From NCBI RefSeq assembly GCF_009689005.1, contig NZ_AP021879.1, positions 6,481,724 through 6,545,723 on the forward strand: DNA of 64,000 nucleotides, written 5' to 3'. Below are positions 14,484 through 24,231 of the stretch, piece by piece. The notes below the pieces were generated by a model. That model was not told the origin of the DNA. It saw only the letters and a program-made list of their open reading frames with translations, and made no database searches. The number at the start of each line of letters is the position of its first letter. Position 1 is the stretch's first letter. Source of the DNA: Desulfosarcina ovata subsp. ovata. Lineage in GTDB: Bacteria; Desulfobacterota; Desulfobacteria; Desulfobacterales; Desulfosarcinaceae. A program made the position numbers and the translations under genes.

Positions 14484-15398
14484 GTGTCTACGATTGAGCG
14501 GATCGCTCCGGATTTGTTTCTGATTGGATTGGTGCCCCCCATCGATGGCTTTGATAATTTTATCGCTGCCTGGTTGTGGAAGGGACCGGATGCGACCTGC
14601 CTGGTGGATGTGGGGCCGGCGGCCACGGCCGACCATCTGATCGCGGCGATCGGCACGTTGGGTGTCGACCACCTCGATTACATCTGCCTGACCCACATCC
14701 ATGTGGATCATGCCGGTGCCGTGGGGCATCTGAGCCGCCGCTTTCCGGATGCGTCGATTGTCTGTCATCCCAAAGGCGTGGCTCATATTGTGGATCCCGA
14801 GCATTTATGGCAGGGGACGCTGAAGACGTTGGGGGAAACCGGACGTGCCTATGGCCCCATGCTGCCATTGGATCCGTTGGCCATTGCCGGTCCCGAACAG
14901 CTGAAAAAGGCCCCTTTCCATTTGCTGGACACCCCCGGTCATTCTCCGCACCATTTCGCCATTGCGGCAAATGGCTATCTTTTTGCCGGTGAAGCCGGTG
15001 GCGTGTGTCTGCCGCTTCCTTCGGGAGAAATTTACCTGCGACCGGCGACACCGCCCCGTTTTTTTCTGGATATCTCCTTGGCCAGCCTCGATCGCCTCAT
15101 CGCGACCAAACCGGATATGCTTTGCTACGGCCATTTCGGAATGCGCCGGGATGGTTTGGCGCTGCTGGTCCGGCATCGTGAGCAGCTGCTTTTCTGGAAC
15201 CGCACCCTGGCTGCTGAAATTCAGGGGAAGCCCCTGGAATCGATCGATGATTTCACCTCGTGGGTGGATTTGATGATAGAAGCGGATCCGCTGATGGGCG
15301 GGTTTCATCAACTGCCCCCCGCCGTCCAGCAGCGAGAACGCAGTTTCCTGACGAACAGTGTGAAGGGATTTGCCGGTTATCTGGCCGGGCTGCCGTAA
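14484..15398 (+). CDS. metallo-beta-lactamase-fold hydrolase
   Basis: A 304-residue MBL-fold enzyme. The metal-binding motif LTHIHVDHAG (H-x-H-x-D-H), the later His in LLDTPGHSPHH, the AGEAG segment carrying a metal-bridging acidic residue and the C-terminal YGHFG supply the dinuclear centre. The fold covers glyoxalase II, lactonases and thioesterases, and the closest role cannot be assigned. The start is GTG at 14484, three bases after the 52-residue gene. The last 90 residues are a helical extension seen in many stand-alone members. It is the last plus-strand gene before a convergent junction holding a family-3 inverted-repeat element. Confidence 0.85.
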   Translation: MSTIERIAPDLFLIGLVPPIDGFDNFIAAWLWKGPDATCLVDVGPAATADHLIAAIGTLGVDHLDYICLTHIHVDHAGAVGHLSRRFPDASIVCHPKGVAHIVDPEHLWQGTLKTLGETGRAYGPMLPLDPLAIAGPEQLKKAPFHLLDTPGHSPHHFAIAANGYLFAGEAGGVCLPLPSGEIYLRPATPPRFFLDISLASLDRLIATKPDMLCYGHFGMRRDGLALLVRHREQLLFWNRTLAAEIQGKPLESIDDFTSWVDLMIEADPLMGGFHQLPPAVQQRERSFLTNSVKGFAGYLAGLP

Positions 15399-15496
15399 AA
15401 TCCGCATCCACGACGGCACAGACCGAATATCTTTGCCCGCCACGCCGTTGGTTTTCCCCCAAACGCCACAATAACGAAGTTACGATAGCCTATTTT

Positions 15497-15603
15497 TATA
15501 GTTTTTAAGATAATGTTTTTGGCAAGGCCAGAGGGAGGAAGCTGTATCAATCATACCGCGACGACCGATAACGCCGTCCAAAAACATTATCTTGAATGCT
15601 ATA
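15497..15603. mobile_element. inverted-repeat element, family 3 (possible bidirectional terminator)
   Basis: A 107-bp block with ends of about 26 bp in inverted orientation. The inner 16 bp (AAGATAATGTTTTTGG at 15507-15522 and its complement at 15578-15593) are perfect and the outermost TATAG/CTATA are also paired. It sits between convergent genes, so a long hairpin here could terminate transcription from both sides. Unrelated in sequence to families 1 and 2. Confidence 0.6.
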
Positions 15604-15628
15604 GGAAAGCGATGATGCGCATGGGCGC

Positions 15629-16495
15629 TTACGCGGATTGAATGGCGTCGATCACGGAAAGCGTGGCACGCGTGCGGGCCACATCATGAACCCGGACGAT
15701 GTGCGCCCCTTTCATGGCCGCCGCCGCCACCGTCGCCTGGGTTCCCCAGGCCACTTCGGGGGAAAGTGGGTCGATGTCTTTTTCAGCCGGATCCTTGACC
15801 AACTGGCGAACGAACATCTTGCGGGAAGATCCCACCAGCAGCGGCGCACCCAGGTCATGAAATCGGTCCAGTTCCCGCAAAATCTGTAGGTTGTGGGCAA
15901 TGGTTTTGCCGAACCCGATACCCGGGTCCAGGATGATGGCTTCCCGCGCCACACCGGCGTTGATCGCCACTGCCACGGCATCTTCGAGAAACCGCTTCAC
16001 CTCGCCGATCAGGTCGGTGTAGGTCGGGGCTGCCTGCATGGTTTTTGGCGTGCCTTTCATGTGCATCAGAATCAGCGGCACCTGGCATTGGGCGGCTGTG
16101 GCGGCCATTTCGGGATCCATGCGAAGGGCGGCGATATCGTTGATGATGGTGGCACCGGCGGCCACCGCCGCTTTCGCCACCGCGGCTTTGGTGGTGTCAA
16201 CGGAGATGGGCACGTTGACCTTTGTGGCCAAACGCTCGATCACCGGGATCACCCGTTCCAGTTCTTCTTCTGAACTCACCGGTTCGGAATAGGGGCGGGT
16301 GGATTCACCGCCGATATCGAGAATGTCGGCGCCGTCGGCGACCAGTTGCAGGGCCTGGGCGACCGCCCGATCGGTGGAGAAAAAATGACCTCCGTCGGAA
16401 AACGAGTCCGGGGTGATGTTGACAATGCCCATGATCAGGGTACGTTGTCCCAGTTCCAGTGATTGCGAGCCGCAGGCAAGGGTGTAAATCGGCAT
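15629..16495 (-). CDS. folP: dihydropteroate synthase
   Basis: Joins 6-hydroxymethyl-dihydropterin pyrophosphate to p-aminobenzoate in folate synthesis. The 288-residue TIM barrel shows both signatures: GIVNITPDSFSDGGHF near the start and the DIGGESTRPYSEPVSSEEEL loop. SVDTTKAAVAKAA, ILMHMKGTPKTMQ and LDPGIGFGKT mark later strands, and the terminal RVHDVARTR closes the pterin site. It follows ftsH on the same strand after 162 bp, the usual tilS-ftsH-folP order in this group of bacteria. Confidence 0.96.
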   Translation of the reverse strand: MPIYTLACGSQSLELGQRTLIMGIVNITPDSFSDGGHFFSTDRAVAQALQLVADGADILDIGGESTRPYSEPVSSEEELERVIPVIERLATKVNVPISVDTTKAAVAKAAVAAGATIINDIAALRMDPEMAATAAQCQVPLILMHMKGTPKTMQAAPTYTDLIGEVKRFLEDAVAVAINAGVAREAIILDPGIGFGKTIAHNLQILRELDRFHDLGAPLLVGSSRKMFVRQLVKDPAEKDIDPLSPEVAWGTQATVAAAAMKGAHIVRVHDVARTRATLSVIDAIQSA

Positions 16496-16657
16496 CGAAT
16501 ATACTCATTTCAAGGGTGAAGGGTATTAGGCGTTGAGGAGGCGTGAACAGATGATCGGTATCCATGCCCCTTAAGTCTGCCTGGTTTTTGCCGGCCGGAA
16601 TGAAAGGCCGGTTGTTCAGCGTTGGTGACGTTTTCCGGTTCTGTCCGGCAATGGGGG

Positions 16658-18622
16658 TCAATCGCGCCTGTCGTCGGTTTCGCCGGGACCCGCTTGCGAA
16701 GCCGAGTCCGGTGCTTCCGGCGGACCATCCGATTCGATTTTCGATTCAGTCTCCTCGGCCGCCTGTAAATTTTCCGGTTCGGCCGCCTCAAAAGGTTCCT
16801 CTTTGTTTTCGGCCCTTTCCGGAAGATCAATGTCTGGTCTCACCGTGCGGATAATTTCATCCAGCTCGCTGCCCAGAACGGTCTCTTTCTCAATCAGTTC
16901 CTTGGCCAGTTTGTGCAGCACATCGATATGTTCGGTCAACACGGACCGGGCCCGTTCATAGGCGCCGATGACCAGGGCGTTGATTTCGGCGTCAATTTTT
17001 CTTGCGGTCTCCTCCGAGTAGTCCCGATGCTGGGCGATCTCGCGTCCCAGAAAGACCTGCTCCTCCTCCTTGGCGTAGGAAAGCGGACCAAGGGCCTCGC
17101 TCATGCCCCAACTGCGAATCATCTGCTGGGCCAGTTCGGTGGCGTTCTTGATGTCGTTGGACGCACCGGTGCTGATGCGGTTGAAAACGATTTCTTCGGC
17201 GACCCGTCCGCCGAACGCGATGGCCAGTTCGGCTTCGAGTTGATCTTTGTACCGGAAATCGCGCTCTTCGGGCAGAAACCAGGTGACGCCGGCGGCCCGG
17301 CCCCGGGGGATGATGGTGATTTTGTTCACTGCATCCGTGCCGGGAATGAGGCGTGCCACCAGAGCGTGGCCGCCTTCGTGATAGGCCGTGGTCAGCCGGT
17401 CTTCTTCCTTGATGACTTTCGATTTCCTCTCAAGACCCATGTAAACCTTATCTTTCGAGTCTTCGAAATCGACCATGTCCAGGCGTTCCTTGTTGCGTTT
17501 GGCCGCAAGCAGGGCCGCTTCGTTGACCAGGTTCTCAAGATCGGCGCCGGAAAATCCCGGTGTGCCCTTGGCCAGCACCACCGGATTGACATCCGTGGCG
17601 ATGGGTGTCCGTTTCATGTGGACGCGCAGAATTTTTTCGCGGCCCTTGATGTCGGGCAGGGAGACCACCACCTGGCGGTCGAAACGGCCGGGCCGAAGCA
17701 AGGCCGGATCGAGTACGTCGGGCCGGTTGGTGGCCGAGATGAGAATTACTCCCTCGTTGGATTCGAAACCGTCCATCTCCACCAGGAGCTGGTTGAGGGT
17801 CTGTTCGCGTTCATCATGCCCGCCGCCCAGTCCCGCGCCGCGATGACGCCCCACCGCATCGATCTCATCAATGAAGATGATACACGGTGCATTTTTCTTT
17901 CCCTGGACGAAAAGGTCGCGCACCCGGGAGGCACCCACACCGACAAACATCTCAACAAAATCAGAACCGCTGATGCTGAAGAAGGGAACTCCGGCTTCTC
18001 CGGCGATGGCCCGCGCCAAAAGCGTTTTCCCCGTACCCGGAGGGCCCATGAGCAGAACGCCCTTGGGAATGCGCCCACCCAAGCGGGTGAATTTTTTCGG
18101 GTCGCGTAAAAAACTGACGATCTCCTCCAATTCCTCCTTGGCCTCATCGATGCCGGCCACGTCCTCGAACGTGACTTTCTCTTGCTGGTCCGAGAGCAGC
18201 CGCGCCCGGCTTTTTCCGAAAGACATGGCTTTGCCGCCGCCACTTTGCATCTGACGCATGAAGAAAATCCACACTCCGATGAGAACGATCATGGGGAACC
18301 AGGAGACCAGCACGGACATGTACCAGGGGGACTCCGCCGGTGGTTTGGCAATGATGGTGACGCCTTTGTCCTTGAGGCGCTGAATCAACGCCGGATCCTG
18401 GGGCGCGTAAATTTTGAAATGGCTGCGATTAAGATCGGTGACCCGGATTTCCTGGCCCTGAATCGTGACTTCCGAAACCCGGTCCGCTTCCACCATGGCC
18501 AGAAATTCGGAGTAGCTGATGTCATTTTGCGACAATTGCTGTTGGTTGAACAGGTTGTACAGCATGACCATCATCAGGGTGATGACCAGCCACAGCGCCA
18601 GGTTTTTATAAAATGGGTTCAA
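16658..18622 (-). CDS. ftsH: ATP-dependent zinc metalloprotease FtsH
   Basis: A membrane-bound AAA+ protease that degrades misfolded membrane proteins and short-lived regulators. The 654-residue protein has two N-terminal membrane helices (about 8-25 and 103-122) around a periplasmic domain, the AAA module with Walker A GPPGTGKT at 193-200, Walker [10 protein letters not shown] and the SRH arginines ([20 protein letters not shown]), and the zinc site HEGGH at 415-419. The tail after residue 600 is acidic and variable. The start is TTG at 18622: AAGGAGG lies 9 nt upstream and the next codons ([12 protein letters not shown]) match FtsH N-termini. It lies between tilS and folP. Confidence 0.97.
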   Translation of the reverse strand: MNPFYKNLALWLVITLMMVMLYNLFNQQQLSQNDISYSEFLAMVEADRVSEVTIQGQEIRVTDLNRSHFKIYAPQDPALIQRLKDKGVTIIAKPPAESPWYMSVLVSWFPMIVLIGVWIFFMRQMQSGGGKAMSFGKSRARLLSDQQEKVTFEDVAGIDEAKEELEEIVSFLRDPKKFTRLGGRIPKGVLLMGPPGTGKTLLARAIAGEAGVPFFSISGSDFVEMFVGVGASRVRDLFVQGKKNAPCIIFIDEIDAVGRHRGAGLGGGHDEREQTLNQLLVEMDGFESNEGVILISATNRPDVLDPALLRPGRFDRQVVVSLPDIKGREKILRVHMKRTPIATDVNPVVLAKGTPGFSGADLENLVNEAALLAAKRNKERLDMVDFEDSKDKVYMGLERKSKVIKEEDRLTTAYHEGGHALVARLIPGTDAVNKITIIPRGRAAGVTWFLPEERDFRYKDQLEAELAIAFGGRVAEEIVFNRISTGASNDIKNATELAQQMIRSWGMSEALGPLSYAKEEEQVFLGREIAQHRDYSEETARKIDAEINALVIGAYERARSVLTEHIDVLHKLAKELIEKETVLGSELDEIIRTVRPDIDLPERAENKEEPFEAAEPENLQAAEETESKIESDGPPEAPDSASQAGPGETDDRRD

Positions 18623-18692
18623 ATGCAGGGTCCTCCTTTATCGTATATGGGCTTCGGGGGTATATCGATTTTTGATAGGATCATATTAACCA

Positions 18693-20165
18693 TCATCGGG
18701 TGTCAATCAAGAAAAATTCAACCACCAGAACGCAGGTGGTGGCATGGGTTACCTTGACGAAATCGTCCATGCGCCGGCCCACCAGCCAGATAATCCGATT
18801 GCTGTCGGTGAGCACGGGGGCGATGGCCCGATCGTTTTGGGGAACATGGTGATCGATGAAGAATTTTTTAAGCTTTTGCGATCCTGAAGCGCCCAGTGGG
18901 GTAAAACGGTCACCCGGTCGCACGGGGCGCAGGGTCAGCGGGGCTGAAATCCGTTTCAGATCGAAAAAGGCCTGGTGGGGCCCCACGGTTTTCCAATCGG
19001 GCAATGCGTCGGCACGGCAGGTTGAAAAGCGCAGCCCGAATCCCAGTGAGGTCATCTGGATGGTTTCCGGGAAGGGGGCATCGATCCGCATCGGCAACCC
19101 CTGAGGTATGGTTGCGGGGCCGTCCGTCCGCCACCGCCGATGGACACTACAGCGTTGAAGATCCAATCGATCACCGTTTCGCCGGACCCGAACGCCGCCG
19201 GGCAGATGAACTTCCTTTCCATCGGCAGATTCGGCCAGAAGGCGGAGGACGGCGATGACATGGGCGAACGTGATCCGTCGCAACGTACCGCACAACACTT
19301 CCAAGGCTCGACGCACCAAGCGGCGGGCCAGGGCGGGATGCGCCCGATGAAGGCGTTTCACGCAAAGGACGAGATGATTGTTATCCCGTTTCACCACGGC
19401 TGCGGCGTATGGGGCATCGGTCAGCGCTTCGGTCCACGCCTCCTCACAACGCATGATATTGGCCAGCCGACTCAGATGGTGGTGAATGCGCGAGTTGTAT
19501 TCATCGGCCAGAAGCGGCAGTAGCCGGTGTCGGATTCGATTGCGCAGAAAACGAAGATCGGTGTTGGATTCATCGGAGGCGCAGGCAATTTCTGATGTGG
19601 CGATATAGTCCTCAATCATTTTGCGGCGGACGTTGATGAGCGGACGGATGATTCGCCGGTCCCTTACCGGTGCAATTCCGGAAAGCCCCCGTGGTCCGCT
19701 GCCGCGCAAAAGGGCGAGCAGCATCTGCTCAGCGTTGTCATCCAGATGGTGGCCGAGGGCCAGTTTGTTATACCCCCCATCCCGCATGGTCTTGTTGAAA
19801 AAGGCGTAACGGACCCGCCGGGCAGCCTCTTCGGGGGAGAGGTGCAACCCTTGTTTGACCCTGGATACATGGGCGCGTCCCTCATGGCAGGGATGGTTCA
19901 AGGCGCTGGATGCCCGGCGTACCAGGGCGGCATCGGCGTCCGCCGCCAGGCCACGCAAACAATGGTTTAAATGGGCCACACCCAAATGGATATCCAGTGA
20001 GGGCGCCAGATGGTGGAGCAGATGCAAAAGCGCCATGGAGTCGGGGCCGCCCGAGACACCGACCAGAATCCGATCGCCGGCATTAATCATTTGATGCCTG
20101 GCCAGCGTCTGTCGGACGGTGGCCATCAGCGGATGCGAATCAGAGGTTGCCGAGGATGGTGGCAT
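18693..20165 (-). CDS. tilS: tRNA(Ile)-lysidine synthase
   Basis: Converts cytidine 34 of tRNA-Ile(CAU) to lysidine, which changes both codon and amino-acid identity of the tRNA; essential in bacteria. The 490-residue protein has the N-type ATP-pyrophosphatase loop VSGGPDS (residues 37-43), the GHHLDDNAEQMLLALLRGSG motif and IRPLINVRRKMIEDY. C-terminal domains (from about residue 390) contain the RPGDRFTPLG...KLKKFF...IWLVGRRMDD pattern of TilS. The ATG at 20165 overlaps the upstream lipoprotein gene by 26 bp; an alternative ATG lies 13 codons in. The upstream gene may be co-translated. Confidence 0.95.
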   Translation of the reverse strand: MPPSSATSDSHPLMATVRQTLARHQMINAGDRILVGVSGGPDSMALLHLLHHLAPSLDIHLGVAHLNHCLRGLAADADAALVRRASSALNHPCHEGRAHVSRVKQGLHLSPEEAARRVRYAFFNKTMRDGGYNKLALGHHLDDNAEQMLLALLRGSGPRGLSGIAPVRDRRIIRPLINVRRKMIEDYIATSEIACASDESNTDLRFLRNRIRHRLLPLLADEYNSRIHHHLSRLANIMRCEEAWTEALTDAPYAAAVVKRDNNHLVLCVKRLHRAHPALARRLVRRALEVLCGTLRRITFAHVIAVLRLLAESADGKEVHLPGGVRVRRNGDRLDLQRCSVHRRWRTDGPATIPQGLPMRIDAPFPETIQMTSLGFGLRFSTCRADALPDWKTVGPHQAFFDLKRISAPLTLRPVRPGDRFTPLGASGSQKLKKFFIDHHVPQNDRAIAPVLTDSNRIIWLVGRRMDDFVKVTHATTCVLVVEFFLIDTR

Positions 20166-20529
20166 GAATCAGTTCAGCGTCTTTACGATCCCAATAGCCG
20201 ACATAGCCGCACCGGATGGCGACCTCGGTCATGTCGTATTGTACGGTGGTGATCCTTACTTTTACCGGGGAGCCATCGTTCTGGCGTGCCTTGATGGTGG
20301 TCTCACTGGCCGTCTGGGTTTTTTCCTCAACGGGGATCTTCAGGTATTCCAGACTCTGGAGAACGGCATTTTCGGTACGCTTGAGATCACTGGCGTAGGA
20401 GCGGATCAACTCTCCCTTGACCCAGGTATAGACCCCGGCACCCGTTCCTGCGCCGACAACCAGGGCGGCACAGCCCGTGGTGAGAACAAGGACAGACAGC
20501 AACAGTATTGTATTAACAGTACGGTGCAT
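20140..20529 (-). CDS. DUF3568-like lipoprotein
   Basis: A 129-residue predicted lipoprotein: signal sequence NTILLLSVLVLTTGC with the lipobox Cys at about residue 20, then GAGTGAGVYTWVKGEL and a small alpha/beta domain. The pattern fits the DUF3568 family of small lipoproteins, whose function is unknown to me. I chose the ATG at 20529 because GGAGG lies seven bases upstream; the frame is open for five more codons. Its last 26 bp overlap tilS. Confidence 0.75.
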   Translation of the reverse strand: MHRTVNTILLLSVLVLTTGCAALVVGAGTGAGVYTWVKGELIRSYASDLKRTENAVLQSLEYLKIPVEEKTQTASETTIKARQNDGSPVKVRITTVQYDMTEVAIRCGYVGYWDRKDAELIHATILGNL

Positions 20530-20693
20530 TATGGGTTCCTCCATGTTGAAGATGGGATTGGCTCTCAGTTCAATTCCCTCTATTGCATGACAGCGGGGAA
20601 GTCAATACCGCAGCCATCACTGGTCAGGGTGGCCGCATTTGAATGGGAATCCGGAGAGTGGCGTTATGGGTTCCCCACGGTTTCGGAGCGATG

Positions 20694-20786
20694 AATGCCA
20701 AATACCAAAATCCAAATGTCAATTGAAGGATGAAATCGATTTAAATTGGACAGGATTCCACCATTTGTCATTGAGCATTTGATATT
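20694..20786. repeat. dispersed ~100-bp inverted-repeat element, copy 2
   Basis: 93 bp starting AATGCCAAAT and ending ATTTGATATT, an imperfect inverted pair. The core TCCAAATGTCAATTGAAGGA is shared with copy 1 (opposite strand, 5825-5924) and, with one change, copy 3 (50087). About 62 bp upstream (from 20632) also resemble the sequence before copy 3, so the repeated unit is larger than the inverted-repeat part. It occupies the 366-bp gap between the lipoprotein start and SRP RNA. Confidence 0.7.
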
Positions 20787-20859
20787 GAACGGCCTTGCGG
20801 TCGCCATCGTCCTGCCGTTTGTCTGACCATATGAGTGCTAAAGATGGCTCACTTAACCC

Positions 20860-20886
20860 TTGAAAAAGCGGTAACAAGTATACTAT
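20860..20886 (+). promoter_or_regulatory. candidate SRP RNA promoter
   Basis: TTGAAA at 20860-20865 and TATACTAT at 20879-20886 lie just before the predicted RNA start near 20896. The spacing is 13 bp to TATACT or 15 bp to TACTAT, shorter than ideal, so this is tentative. Confidence 0.4.
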
Positions 20887-20895
20887 AGGTGCCCC

Positions 20896-21144
20896 GGTTG
20901 TGCTAGGTGGGGAGCCAGCGGTGCCCTGTACCCGAAATCCGCTTCATGCGGGGCTGAATTCCCCCCATAGGATTGATCCCGAAAATATTGGGTCATTTTG
21001 ACCGGCCGCCGCGCAACAGACGGTCTCGAACCTCGTCAGGTCCGGAAGGAAGCAGCGATAAGAGATGCGGTCTGTGTCGTGGATCGATCCCGGTCAGACG
21101 ATGACTTCGATTTTCAGGATCAGTTCAACGGGGGGTGCACAACC
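20896..21144 (+). ncRNA. ffs: signal recognition particle RNA (large form)
   Basis: The RNA core of the signal recognition particle, which with Ffh targets membrane proteins. The invariant apical loop GTCAGGTCCGGAAGGAAGCA lies near 21038-21057, within a stem formed by CAACAGAC and GTCTGTGT. Further pairings support a long form: CCGAAAAT with ATTTTCAGG, GGATTGATC with GATCAGTTC, and a closing helix GGTTGTGC (20896-20903) with GCACAACC (21137-21144). The 5' part (TGCTAGGTGGGGAG... GGTGCCCTGTACCCG) resembles the Alu-like domain of long bacterial SRP RNAs. The apical domain is certain; exact ends are inferred from pairing. A T-rich terminator follows. Confidence 0.88.
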
Positions 21145-21180
21145 ATTTCTCCTTTCAGTTCTGGCCCTGCCATTGCTGAC

Positions 21181-21209
21181 CCGCCACCCCACCGGCGGTT
21201 TCTTTTTTT
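21181..21209 (+). terminator. intrinsic terminator after SRP RNA
   Basis: CCGCC and GGCGG enclose an 8-nt ACCCCACC loop and are followed by TTTCTTTTTTT. It lies 37 bp beyond the predicted RNA 3' end. Confidence 0.7.
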
Positions 21210-21387
21210 GATCCTTTGTTGTCATCGGATGCCCAGGCGCCATTGTCGACGTGCGTTTTCCGGCATTCGCTCATCGCTTTCCATCCCGGCCGGCGAATGA
21301 CCGGTTGTTCTGAAATTTGTCTTACGCCAATACAACCTATCAGATTTACAAATAATTATCATGTCTTCGACAAGGTCGCGCTCGTCC

Positions 21388-21416
21388 TTGACAAGCCACC
21401 ATCTGGTCTTATTTTT
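21388..21416 (+). promoter_or_regulatory. weak candidate promoter upstream of grpE
   Basis: A TTGACA hexamer at 21388-21393 is followed after 17 bp by ATTTTT. The 322-bp gap before grpE shows no CIRCE palindrome and no clear heat-shock sigma-factor promoter, so how grpE-dnaK is induced is not visible. Confidence 0.3.
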
Positions 21417-21531
21417 TGTCAACTTTGCAGTCCCGGTCGTCTTCAACAGCTTGATATTAATGCTGTCAGCGATCGGGTGCCCACCGGCCAAACAAAATGA
21501 AATCCAGGCAAACTAGGAGAAACAGGCGCTG

Positions 21532-22149
21532 ATGGCACCAGAGAAGAAGATTGTAATTGACGACGAAATCGAACAGGAATCAGAGGCCGCATCGACGACG
21601 GAAAATGAGGTGGCCGATGCCGCTGATTCGCAAGCTGATCTGGAAGCACAACTGGCGGCAGCCCAGGCGGATGCCAACGATCACCGTGACCGCATGCTGC
21701 GCATGGCGGCAGAGCTGGAAAACTACAAAAAACGGGCGGCGCGGGAGCAGGATGACTTAAGGAAGTTTGCCACGGAGAAACTGATCAGCCAGTTGCTGAC
21801 CGTCGTGGACAACCTTGAACGGGCCGTCGCATCGGCAACCGACGACAGTCAACCACAAAACGGCCAAAGCGTCGTCGACGGGGTCGTCCTGACACTGGCT
21901 GAAGTCAAGAAAATCCTTGAACAGAATCACGTAACGCCCATCGATTCTTTGGGGCAGCCTTTTGATCCGGCCTTTCATCAGGCCATGTGTCAGGAACCGT
22001 GCAGTGACCAGCCGCCCAATACGGTGGTTCAGGAGTATCAGAAAGGCTATCTGATTCATGACCGGCTGCTTCGTCCGGCCATGGTTGTGGTCTCAACGGG
22101 GGCAACGAACGGAAAAGATAACGAAAACGCGGTCGATACGAACGCATAA
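21532..22149 (+). CDS. grpE: GrpE nucleotide exchange factor
   Basis: Releases ADP from DnaK and works as a heat-stress sensor in the DnaK chaperone cycle. The 205-residue protein has an acidic N-terminal segment and long coiled coil (residues 30-100, with MAAELENYKKRAAREQDDL), then the beta-domain with QPFDPAFHQAM and the C-terminal GYLIHDRLLRPAMVVVS signature. AGGAG lies 12 bases before the ATG. dnaK follows after 45 bp; hrcA and dnaJ are not in the window. Confidence 0.96.
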   Translation: MAPEKKIVIDDEIEQESEAASTTENEVADAADSQADLEAQLAAAQADANDHRDRMLRMAAELENYKKRAAREQDDLRKFATEKLISQLLTVVDNLERAVASATDDSQPQNGQSVVDGVVLTLAEVKKILEQNHVTPIDSLGQPFDPAFHQAMCQEPCSDQPPNTVVQEYQKGYLIHDRLLRPAMVVVSTGATNGKDNENAVDTNA

Positions 22150-22194
22150 CGAATTACTACAAGGAATATTGTCGAAGGTAAGGAGGAACAGCAT

Positions 22195-24123
22195 ATGGGC
22201 AAGATTATCGGAATTGACCTCGGGACCACCAACTCATGTGTGGCCATCATGGACGGCGGCGATGCCAAAGTCATCACCAACGCCGAGGGAGGGCGGACCA
22301 CGCCATCCATCGTGGCCGTCAGCGAAAGCGGTGAGCGCATGGTCGGCCAGATTGCCAAGCGTCAGGCCATCACCAATCCGGAAAACACCGTATTTGCCGT
22401 CAAGCGGCTGATCGGCAGAAAGTTCTCTTCTCCCGAAGTCCAAAAGGACGTCAAAATCCTCCCTTACCACGTCAAACAGGCAGAAAATGGCGATGTCCGC
22501 ATCGATCTGCGAGGGAAACTGCACAGCCCCGCTGAGATTTCCTCGTTTATCCTGGCGCATATCAAAAAATATGCCGAGGACTACCTGGGCGAGCCGGTTA
22601 CCGATGCGGTCATCACCGTTCCGGCCTACTTCAACGACAGCCAGCGTCAATCCACCAAGGATGCCGGCAAGATCGCCGGGCTTAACGTGCTGCGGATTAT
22701 CAACGAGCCCACCGCGGCGTCCCTGGCTTACGGACTGGACAAGCGTGCTGAAGAAAAGATCGCCGTCTTCGATCTGGGTGGCGGGACATTCGATATTTCG
22801 ATCCTGGAGATAGGGGAAGGGGTTTTCGAAGTCAAGGCCACCAACGGCGACACCCATCTGGGTGGTGAGGATTTCGACCTGCGGCTGATCGACTACCTGG
22901 CCGACGAGTTCAAGAAGGATCAGGGCATTGATCTGAGAAACGACAAAATGGCCCTGCAGCGGCTCAAAGAGGCGGCTGAGAAGGCCAAAATGGAACTCTC
23001 CTCATCCATGGAAACCGATGTGAACCTGCCGTTCATCACTGCGGACGCCAGTGGCCCCAAACATCTCAATGTTAAAATTACCCGGGCCAAGCTGGAGGCG
23101 CTGGTCGCCGACCTGTTGGATAATATGGAGGCACCCTGCCGGACCGCGCTGAAGGATGCCGGCCTTTCCACGGGAGACATCAACGAGGTTATCCTCGTGG
23201 GGGGCATGACCCGTATGCCGGCCGTTCAGGAGCGGGTGAAGCGGATTTTCGGCAAGGATCCCCACCGGGGGGTCAATCCTGACGAAGTCGTGGCCGTGGG
23301 GGCCGCCATTCAAGGCGGTGTTCTCAAGGGGGATGTCAAGGACGTGCTTCTTCTGGACGTGACCCCGCTTTCCCTGGGCATCGAGACCCTGGGTGGGGTG
23401 ATGACCAAACTCATCGACAAGAACACCACCATCCCGACCCGCAAAAGCCAAGTTTTCTCCACCGCGGCGGACAATCAGCCGGCCGTCTCCATCCATGTGC
23501 TCCAGGGTGAGCGTGAAATGGCGGCCAACAACAAAACTCTCGGCCGGTTTGAACTGGTCGGTATCCCGCCTGCCCCCCGGGGCGTGCCCCAGATCGAGGT
23601 CACCTTCGATATCGATGCCAATGGTATTGTCAATGTTTCTGCCAAGGATACGGCCACTGGGAAAGAGCAGTCTATCCAGATTACGGCGTCCAGCGGCCTA
23701 TCCAAAGAGGAGATTGACAAACTGGTCAAGGATGCCGAGTTGCATGCCGATGATGATAAAAAGAAAAAGGAACTGGTTGAGGCCCGCAACCATGCCGATA
23801 CCCTGATTTACAGTACCGAAAAATCCCTTAAGGATCTTGGGGAGAAAGTGGACGCCGAGACCCGCAGCAACATCGAAACCGCCTCTGCAGCGCTGAAAAA
23901 AGCCATGGAGGGCGAAGATCTTCAGGAAATTCAGCGCCTGAGCGAGGAACTCACCCAGGCATCCCACAAAGTCGCCGAGGCCATGTACAAACAGGCCTCC
24001 GAGTCCGGCGCTGCCGGCGCGGCGCCCGGTGCCGATGCCGGCGCGGAATCCGGTGCGGGTGCTGGGGCGGCCGACGATGATGTGGTTGACGCCGACTTTG
24101 AAGAGGTCAAAGACAAAAAATAG
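22195..24123 (+). CDS. dnaK: Hsp70 chaperone DnaK
   Basis: ATP-dependent protein-folding chaperone. At 642 residues it is full length: phosphate-1 loop [24 protein letters not shown], the [10 protein letters not shown] loop, [11 protein letters not shown], the linker [20 protein letters not shown], a substrate-binding domain and a Gly/Ala-rich tail ending in the EEVKDKK cap. TAAGGAGG precedes the ATG. It shares a transcript with grpE and ends at a strong terminator. Confidence 0.98.
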   Translation: MGKIIGIDLGTTNSCVAIMDGGDAKVITNAEGGRTTPSIVAVSESGERMVGQIAKRQAITNPENTVFAVKRLIGRKFSSPEVQKDVKILPYHVKQAENGDVRIDLRGKLHSPAEISSFILAHIKKYAEDYLGEPVTDAVITVPAYFNDSQRQSTKDAGKIAGLNVLRIINEPTAASLAYGLDKRAEEKIAVFDLGGGTFDISILEIGEGVFEVKATNGDTHLGGEDFDLRLIDYLADEFKKDQGIDLRNDKMALQRLKEAAEKAKMELSSSMETDVNLPFITADASGPKHLNVKITRAKLEALVADLLDNMEAPCRTALKDAGLSTGDINEVILVGGMTRMPAVQERVKRIFGKDPHRGVNPDEVVAVGAAIQGGVLKGDVKDVLLLDVTPLSLGIETLGGVMTKLIDKNTTIPTRKSQVFSTAADNQPAVSIHVLQGEREMAANNKTLGRFELVGIPPAPRGVPQIEVTFDIDANGIVNVSAKDTATGKEQSIQITASSGLSKEEIDKLVKDAELHADDDKKKKELVEARNHADTLIYSTEKSLKDLGEKVDAETRSNIETASAALKKAMEGEDLQEIQRLSEELTQASHKVAEAMYKQASESGAAGAAPGADAGAESGAGAGAADDDVVDADFEEVKDKK

Positions 24124-24166
24124 ATCGAAATTTCCTGAAGATGGCGGTGCTTTTCGCATTGCCATT

Positions 24167-24202
24167 AAAAAACCCGCGTCAGGTGAATGGCGCGGGTTTT
24201 TT
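24167..24202 (+). terminator. intrinsic terminator after dnaK
   Basis: AAAAAACCCGCG and CGCGGGTTTTTT flank a 12-nt loop, 44 bp after the dnaK stop. The A-rich 5' arm means the same hairpin could also stop minus-strand transcripts leaving the acyl-CoA synthetase gene. Confidence 0.88.
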
Positions 24203-24231
24203 GTCTGTTGTTTTAAGTTCCTCTGCGGCGG

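Noticed and set aside
16913-18109. 398-residue plus-strand frame opposite ftsH
   Set aside because: Antisense to the AAA and protease domains; composition is a codon mirror.
19138-19147. GATGGACACT, similar to the end of the family-1 element
   Set aside because: It lies within the tilS coding sequence, and the similarity is only about 10 bp with no second arm.
20832-20840. GAGTGCTAA, a CIRCE half-site, about 700 bp before grpE
   Set aside because: The partner half TTAGCACTC is absent at the required 9-bp spacing and the site lies before the SRP RNA, not next to grpE.
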